A DNA stretch of 64,000 bases from positions 156,026-220,025 of the forward strand of contig VZRR01013402.1 in assembly GCA_013398015.1 (NCBI GenBank), in the 5' to 3' direction. Positions 57,601 through 64,000 of the stretch are shown piece by piece. Every line of letters starts with the position of its first letter. Positions within the stretch are counted from its first letter, which is position 1. The position numbers and the translations under genes were made by a program. The notes below the pieces were generated by a model. That model worked only from the letters and a program-made list of their open reading frames with translations, had not been told where the DNA came from and did no database searches. Source of the stretch: Oreocharis arfaki (lineage: Eukaryota > Chordata > Aves > Passeriformes > Paramythiidae).

Positions 57601-60600
57601 AAAACAAAACCCACAAAACCCAAAAACTCCCAACAGAAAGATTACATTATAATTGAAACAGATTAAGCCTATAAAATAAATGAAGATGTTGCAGTAGGAG
57701 TTAAATTCATAAAGCCCTACTACTGGAGAGGAAAAGAGAAAATGCACATTGAACTCAAACCTTACCCGACACCTTATGAATCCATCCTGATAAACCCAGA
57801 TTTGATCATCTGAGTCTGTATCTTCTGCAACCTGTATTCTGAGAAGATTCAGATTATCTAGGTTTCCATCAGCTGACATGAATTTTCCTGTTTCCTTGTT
57901 TCGAAGCCTGAAGTACACACGTTTCTGCAGAAAACAGAAGAGCTCTTTAACCATAATCTCAGCAGAGAAAACATCCTGCTCTGGGTTAACTTCAGAGCAG
58001 TTACTGTCAGTGCTGAACCCCAAACCTCCCACTTTCTTTCTGAAAGCTTAACTTTTTTATTAGAGAATTTAATTCAGATGCTCATAAACATCTTGGACAA
58101 GACAAGCTTTGAGAACTTGCCACTCTGCATGGAGAGTTTTAGGCTTTCCTATGCACTGAAATCAGCACACAGTAGAAAGCTAAAAATTTTTAATTCAAAG
58201 CAGAACTTACTTCTCTCTGCTAACTCCTATAGATGCTCTGAGCTTTCATTAAGGGTGCACTTGTGTGGCCTGTTACACATGAACACTTCTGTTCAAACAA
58301 GCTCTCAGCAGGGCAGTCAAAATGCATTATTCCTAACTCTGCTTAAGGCTATACAAAGACAAAGCTATGACAGCAAGCAAATGCAGTTGGTTACAGGTAC
58401 AAGTAACCTGTGAATTAGAAAAAGCTGTTTCTCCAATAAAATTTGGCTCAGCAAGAACCTCAGATGTTAAAGCTCCCAGGACTGCTGCACCACTGAACAA
58501 GATCATATGGTCCTTATTTAGAGAACAAAACAAAAAGGGGAAGACAAGAATAAACTTTGCATTAGATTTGCAAATTGTTCTGCCAAGTAATAAGCAGGGA
58601 GGGACCTTCCCTCCTCAATCAATACAAAATCACTACTAACTGAAGTATCTTTTTTTTCCCCCCAATTTTCTTGTTGTTCCATAAATAAAACAGATATGCC
58701 AGCAACTAGTCTGGGTGCTAGTTATGAAACAAGTTACAATCATTTATATACAGCAGTTATAGCCATTATTTATTAATCTTTAATTAATCCTGTCTTCTGT
58801 ACTTTGGTTTAAAGGATGCTTAATGAACAGTTTAAGCAGTGTAACTGCAAAGCCACATAGCATAATCAGCTTTTATTACACGTGAAACTCGAGTGATTTC
58901 TTTACACAATTGCCAATGCTGAAGTTTGTCACGTGCCTGTGACAAGGCTGTAACAATGCTTTCAACTGCATAATATCTCCCCAATTCCGGGACAAGATAT
59001 AAATTAGCACTTGATAAGCTCATGTCAAAGCTCACTCACCTGCAGTAAAGGTCTAAGAGAACCTATCTGACAAAAGCCACTGGCTTTACACCAATCTGGA
59101 ATTTCATTCGGTGTTAGCAACATCTGACGTCCCCTGTAATTACTGTGTTCATAAATTATCCATCTATGAGGAGAAAAAATAAAACAATGTTTTAACTGGC
59201 AAATTCTGCTTTGGAATCAATAAATTAGTTTAGCAGAAATCTGTCCCACAACATACTAGTGTTTAGCTTTGGAAAGCCAATGACCTTTGTAATGGGCCTT
59301 AAAAAACAGTAAAATCACATCCTGATTTAGTTCAGCCACATTAATATGAGTACACAGGAGTTCAAATTTTAGAGTCCTATTATTTAAAAATTACAAGCTG
59401 AATGAAACGAGCATTTTCTTGGGAGAAACTAACTTTTAAACACCATTTGTTTTCAGGAGGCACTGTGACTCCTCAAGGAGCATAGATCTGTATGCTACAT
59501 GTGCTGTATATGCTACACTGCTGCAGGTGCAGAACCAGCTGTTTCGTGTATCTGAATTTGGCCAGGCCTGGTGCCCATGAGAAAGAACTACTATGGATGC
59601 AGACTGGAACAAGCAAATACTGGAAACTGCAAAGGGGTGAAGTTCTCTTGGGTATTTGGATAGAGGTTTTATTTCATAACACCTCTCTTCTTTCCAAATA
59701 CCTGAAAGGCTGGTGGGGAAGAGATAGAGTGCACATAGAAAAATATTGTTTAGCATTCCCTGGCATACATCCAACTATGCTTAGAATCTCACACAGTGTA
59801 ATCTGTCAGAACCTAACTTCTGATTCTCCATTACTGGCACAGCCAGTGAATTATGACTGGGCTTCAAAATAGGCTGCAATACAGTGCAATCTGTAGAGTT
59901 TTCTCACACTGCTGTGCTGGAACTGTCCAGTAGCCATGGGGGTTTGAGTACATGAACACTCAATATGCAACTTTTCAGGTTACCTCCTTCCTCTGACTGA
60001 TTTGTCATCAGACATCTCCATCCAGAAGCATACTCACTTTAATTTTGGTGTTTTGCCTAATACACATCTATCCTCAGGTATGAAATTAAGAGAATTATAA
60101 ATGGTGGTCTCTTAGCAAAGGAAGAGAAGATGAAACCCTCTTCAATAAGGGAGGCAGCAGGGGCAAGGAAACTGGAAACCCTGTATTTTGACACATTTCA
60201 GCAGCTGACATTGCTATAATGAAATCAGAATTTTCATATTCTATGTTTGCAGTGATCCACCAAAAAAAAACCCCACATATATTCATTGGACAGGAGACAC
60301 ACACAATTGACAATTCCATTACCTGCAATCATGACGTTGGCAAAGAAGTAACTTGATGTTTGACTTTGTGTTATGGAAAGTGAGAATCAACTATATTGTG
60401 GCTTTGGTGAAAGATACTGAAACCTTGGGAGGCTTCAGAATACGAACACGTACTTCTTCTTACTACCTTTGTTTCAAAGTTCAGTTCAGTGTGCTAAGGA
60501 AACCCTTTGACCAGCTTACCCAGATGGGGAAAATGGTTTGCTCTACAGAACTGGTTTTTAGCTATCCACTTGAGGGCAGTCTTAAGCTACCCAACAGCAT

Positions 60601-61568
60601 CTCTCTAGCACACGCCTTGGAAATTTATCTCTTCAAAAGAACACATTTAAATGCAAAGCAACAGCAGCATGGATCTATCATTAAAAACCAAAAAACCACA
60701 AAACTACAAAAACCACCAAAACTGGGGGCAAGTGTCTTAGAGATAGAGGTTAATGACAGGAAAAAAAGAAAACAAAAAGAGAATTTAACAGATCTGCTGG
60801 AACCCTAAAATATAGGACAGTTTTAAAAATGCTTCCAAACAGCTTTTAAACTTTATCCCAGACTATTTTTACATGATCTTCAAGGGTACATTTAGAAAAC
60901 AAAACTGCTTAAAAACACCTACCAAATCTAACTGCTAGATTCTCATCCAATTCCTGAAGTAAAAAGGACTATTACTACTAACACCAAAAGAGGTGAGGTC
61001 ATGGTCTGATTGCACCTCTGTGTCCATAGTAGAGGTTAAAGGATGAACATGAAGCCTTATTAAAAAACATCTTGAACTTATGACACAGATCACAAACTAA
61101 ATGATTTTTTTATGTCTGAGACCTAAACCAAGAGCATGCAAGTTGGCTTTAAGGATGCTTTCCAAGCTGATTTTTATAATATGGCTTGAGAGAAGACACA
61201 AGTTTCCTTGACAGCTTTATTTCAGATTAATTTCAACTTTTAGCACAGGATATGAGTCAGTGATAACATATTGTTGAGACAGGATATGAAAATGCTCTGT
61301 AAAAAGAAATGGCATTAATGCACTACACACATTATGATATTCTAATTTTACATTCTCTGGTTCCATTTCACCTGTAAAGTTGACTAAGTACATCATTCTA
61401 AAGAATCAAAAGGTGATTTTAAACTTACATGCCACCAAGGACTTGAACTGAAGCTATTCGAGGATTGTATCCCAGGAACTGAAGATTTAAGGTTTCTGTA
61501 CTGAATTCGATTTTCTTTCCTTGGAAACCCATCTTTTCAAAAAGAGCTATGCAGGGCTCAGACAGCTC
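51606..61568 (-). CDS. CRYBG1: CRYBG1 (AIM1) 3' part: last five coding exons, gene continues off the right edge
   Basis: C-terminal 224 residues of beta/gamma-crystallin domain-containing protein 1, a large non-lens crystallin-superfamily protein tied in mammals to actin and melanoma suppression. Exons at 61429-61568, 59040-59163, 57766-57924, 54847-55009 and 51606-51694 total 675 nt and stay in frame. The first two encode Greek-key motifs (IALFEKMGFQGKK; WIIYEHSNYRGRQ). The last three encode a ricin-type beta-trefoil with one QxW per repeat: QIW, QYW and QCW. The protein ends WEPLVV, near the human end. Upstream exons were looked for up to 64000 and not found, so the gene is cut by the window, not truncated by mutation. 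Confidence 0.95.
51695..54846 (-). other. last intron of CRYBG1
   Basis: 3.2 kb holding a CR1 insertion at 53.4-54.0 kb and a perfect 17-bp palindrome, CACCTGC-AAA-GCAGGTG, at 52494-52510. Confidence 0.7.
53400..53961 (+). mobile_element. CR1 retroposon, about 560 bp 3' part
   Basis: Plus orientation, antisense to CRYBG1. Blocks in order are GAGAGCATCCAAAGGAGGGC, GGTGAAGGGCCTTGAGG, CTTTTCAGCCTGGAGGAAAC, AGGTTGGGTATTAGGAAAAG, CTGGAGCAGGCTCCCCAGG and the terminal ATTCTGTGATTCTAG. 5'-truncated, as nearly all CR1 copies are. Confidence 0.95.
54847..55009 (-). CDS. CRYBG1: CRYBG1 exon (beta-trefoil repeat 2)
   Basis: Starts MAEDCCLTIVGNLITPGSK and includes KQYWHISPDGRVYSK, then LVLDIK; QYW is the second QxW. 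163 nt, acceptor GACACAG, donor G|GTAAGC. The leading ATG is an internal methionine and not a start. Confidence 0.95.
55010..57765 (-). other. CRYBG1 intron
   Basis: AT-rich. An A/C-rich low-complexity patch at 57300-57355 (AAACC/AAAAC runs) is the only structure noted. Confidence 0.55.
57766..57924 (-). CDS. CRYBG1: CRYBG1 exon (beta-trefoil repeat 1)
   Basis: 53 codons, KRVYFRLRNKETGKFMSADG through DQIWVYQDGFIRCR, with the first QxW (QIW). Phase 0 at both ends, acceptor TTCTGCAG, donor CGG|GTAAGG. Confidence 0.95.
57925..59039 (-). other. CRYBG1 intron
   Basis: Unique-looking AT-rich sequence. Nothing recognised. Confidence 0.55.
59040..59163 (-). CDS. CRYBG1: CRYBG1 exon (last Greek-key motif)
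   Basis: Reads IWIIYEHSNYRGRQMLLTP through IGSLRPLLQ, where the first codon is split as AT|A. The WxxYExxxYRGRQ signature is a beta/gamma-crystallin motif. 124 nt, acceptor CTCATAG, donor CAG|GTGAGT. Confidence 0.94.
59164..61428 (-). other. CRYBG1 intron
   Basis: AT-rich sequence with an A/C-rich low-complexity patch at about 60688-60725. No repeat family recognised. Confidence 0.55.
61429..61568 (-). CDS. CRYBG1: CRYBG1 exon (Greek-key motif)
   Basis: Starts ELSEPCIALFEKMGFQGKKI and ends ASVQVLGG, with the crystallin pattern F-E-x4-F-x-G. 140 nt, acceptor TTTTGCAG, donor AT|GTAAGT. It is the most upstream exon of the gene visible in the window. Confidence 0.93.
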
Positions 61569-64000
61569 CTGCAAAAGGAAGATGAGTGCTTTTATAGGGT
61601 GTTGGAACTCCAGATGGTGACTCTGAACATCAGTACTCCACATAAGCCCTTTTATTTCAGAGGTTTCTTCTTGATTGTCTAAGATCAAAAACCCGGAATG
61701 TTTTTGCTCTTCAACTCAATACTTAAACTTGAGAAGTCATAAAAAACCCATATACAAAACACACAAGGGATCTTCTTGCATGGAACATAAAACTTCCTTA
61801 TCTTAAGGCACAAAGATCTCTGTGGCTGACTCTTGCACAATACATGAAGTATGTTTTAAAATACATTTTAATCAATGCCATTGCACTAACCCCCACTCGT
61901 GGGAATTTTCATATAAAGAGCTGAACAGACTGTAAGATAATATTGATTTCTACAGCGTCAAATGATGACAGCCCTGCCAGCACTGCTTATCACTTACTGC
62001 ATTAATTTTTAACTTTTACAGTAGGTTACGGCAATAGCAATCTCTGACTAGACAAAAGATTCAAGATTCATACTACTGAGGTAAAATTCATGACAAGTGA
62101 AAATTGTAATATCTGAATCCTCCAAATGGCTGTGGGGAGGTGATTCTTCTCCCTCTCTGTCAAAATGCTTCTGCTGTCAAAGGGATTCTGCCCACATGAA
62201 GCTCTCTGCATCACTGAATCCAATTTGAATGTCTTCTGGAAAAGGAACTTTGGACTTTTTTCTGTGTGCCAAGGTATCTGTAGTGGACTGGAAGTAACCC
62301 CTCATAATGAAGGCCTTCCCGTGGAAGCTAGGAGGTAGGGTCTGAAATTCCCCCGGGTAAAGTCAATTAAGCCTGAGTGTCTTGGTGTTAGAGTGTACAC
62401 TCATAGACAGAAATGACACTGCCACTCCCTTTCTCACAAATCTTCCAGCAACGACGGCAAAAATCCAACGCCACAGCCAGAAGAGCTCCTTGCTTCTGGC
62501 ATGTGTTCAGTGCACTCACATCAACTGGATCGGGAACGCCTGACATGACGCAAAGTCTCGACAGACTCCCATCCGGCCTCGGGCATGGAAACAGGCCCTC
62601 CAAGGCAGAGCTGGCTCCATGCATGCGTGGCAGCTCATATATGCATGCTTCCATGCGACTTTATTAGGCAAGACCTCCCATCTACCAATTTCTAGACAGT
62701 GCTTAAATTCCTCTTTAATCTTCCTTTAGATGTTTAAGGGCTCAGATGACAGCGTTGCGTGAGCGCCACCATCACCTGTGCAGCAGTCCAGGTCATCACA
62801 CAGCAGCTGAGCTATGCTTCCTGATGGCACACATGCTGCTATGCTGTGGGAAATGCCAGGAGAGGCCTTTTCACATTATTCCAAAATCAGAGTATGCTCA
62901 GCCCCACCATGAAAGGCAACACCAGTTAGATTGTCATGCATCACCACAGGTAAAGAGCCCAACAAGACCAGTCACACTGTGATGATGTTCCAGTGCCTCT
63001 GAACTCTAAGCCCTTTTACAGACTGGCACCTGCTCTCTGAGACATGCAACTTCTCAGGCAACAGCCTTTCAGCCTCATGCAGTGCTTTAGTAATAATCTA
63101 CTTGCAAAGAAAACAGAAAAGGAAATCCTCCAATTTTCTGCCACACCTTACACTGGGCAACTTTTTTTATTCAGCAGCGACACTGTTATATAAAACATTC
63201 CCCACAGTGAGGAGTGCAAGGTCAGCTCATTAATTTTCTTTCAGTACTTCCCATGTACTGTACCAAGCTGGTGTTCCTGTATATCTACATTTAGTTATTC
63301 CACAGAGTTGCTCATTAAAAAGTAATTTCAGATGACTGTTCAAGCATAAACCACATTGACAGCTGTTTTTTATCTATGTTCAGGAAAAAGAACATGTGTC
63401 AAACTCAAGAAGGAAAAATGCTATTTTCTATCTGCAGCATAACCATGTGGAGCATGCAAAGCAAGCACAACCAAGATACAGTGGCATAAAAACCCCCAAA
63501 ACCTTGAGTTTATAAACAGCCCTTTACATAGTTTCATAAGTTCCCTTATTTTAAAAGCCCTTTTAGCTTTCACTTACAAGTATACCAAATATCCCTTTAA
63601 TTTCCTTTTTTTATGGTCCCTTACAAAAAGATCCCTGCAAAGGGGAGTTTAACTAGATAAATACAGAAACATGACATTAAAATAGCAAAGGTGCTTCTTG
63701 TATAGAAATGTCACAGAAAAATCCTGAGGAAAGTTACAGAAACAGCAGATGGTAGATTGGCACTGCCAAAATACAGGCCCAAAATAAGTCTGACAGGTGA
63801 AACCAGGAGCTAAAATAATAAGGTTCAAGCTTTTGGAAAACCATGAAAAACAAACAATATAAGTAGTTATATAGAAATTATCATTCTTTCTATTCTAGTT
63901 TGCTAATAAGCCAATGAGCAAATAACCCATTTTCCTCTTCTCCACAGCTAGGGATCCTCTGAAGAAGGAAGCAGCAGCACATGATTTGCAGACAGATGCA
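61569..64000 (-). other. CRYBG1 intron running off the window
   Basis: No further CRYBG1 exon found. A modestly CpG-enriched patch at about 62440-62780 stands out from its AT-rich surroundings. Confidence 0.5.

Noticed and set aside
61569..64000. Search for the next upstream CRYBG1 crystallin exon
   Set aside because: No WVVYDxxNFxGxQYVLEEG-like segment on the minus strand, so the exon must lie beyond 64000.
1..64000. CRISPR arrays, bacterial operons, tRNA or rRNA genes, endogenous viral genes
   Set aside because: No regularly spaced repeats, no cloverleaf with A/B boxes that I could recognise, and no viral gene segments seen. Content and splicing are those of a vertebrate chromosome.

Overview
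The window looks like a piece of a bird chromosome. Three vertebrate genes with short exons, GT-AG introns and intact reading frames can be assembled from it. Almost all the recognisable interspersed repeats are avian-type CR1 retroposon fragments ending in degenerate TGATTCTATG-like tails, and introns and spacers are AT-rich and compact. The gene order CRYBG1 / RTN4IP1 / QRSL1 matches the mammalian 6q21 neighbourhood (from memory), so this is conserved synteny. The species cannot be named from the sequence alone.

Layout. 1-11.1 kb: gene-free DNA beyond the 3' end of QRSL1, holding an old CR1/L3-like LINE remnant, a 33-bp tandem duplication and a motif-dense hairpin region. 11.3-24.7 kb, minus strand: complete QRSL1 in 11 coding exons, 524 residues, mitochondrial Glu-tRNA(Gln) amidotransferase subunit A with all three catalytic residues (K76, S171, S195). 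24.5-25.3 kb: a CpG-rich divergent promoter; the two start codons lie about 300 bp apart, with two CCAAT boxes, a perfect YY1/TISU motif and a hexamer repeat between them. 25.0-49.0 kb, plus strand: complete RTN4IP1 in 9 coding exons, 390 residues, a mitochondrial medium-chain oxidoreductase. 49.0-51.6 kb: tail-to-tail spacer and 3' UTRs. 51.6-64.0 kb, minus strand: the last five coding exons of CRYBG1 (AIM1), 224 C-terminal residues covering the last two Greek-key motifs and a ricin-type beta-trefoil with three QxW motifs. The rest of that gene lies beyond the right edge.

How they fit together. QRSL1 and RTN4IP1 both encode mitochondrial proteins (mitochondrial translation fidelity; a reductase linked to coenzyme Q synthesis) and share one short divergent promoter, which suggests coordinated expression. 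CRYBG1 converges on RTN4IP1 and is functionally unrelated. I found no CRISPR, viral, tRNA or rRNA feature and no clearly new system. The most interesting small signal is the 18-codon upstream ORF starting in a perfect TISU motif ahead of QRSL1. Exon boundaries were derived by hand from reading frame, splice-site consensus and remembered human orthologues; every junction keeps frame.
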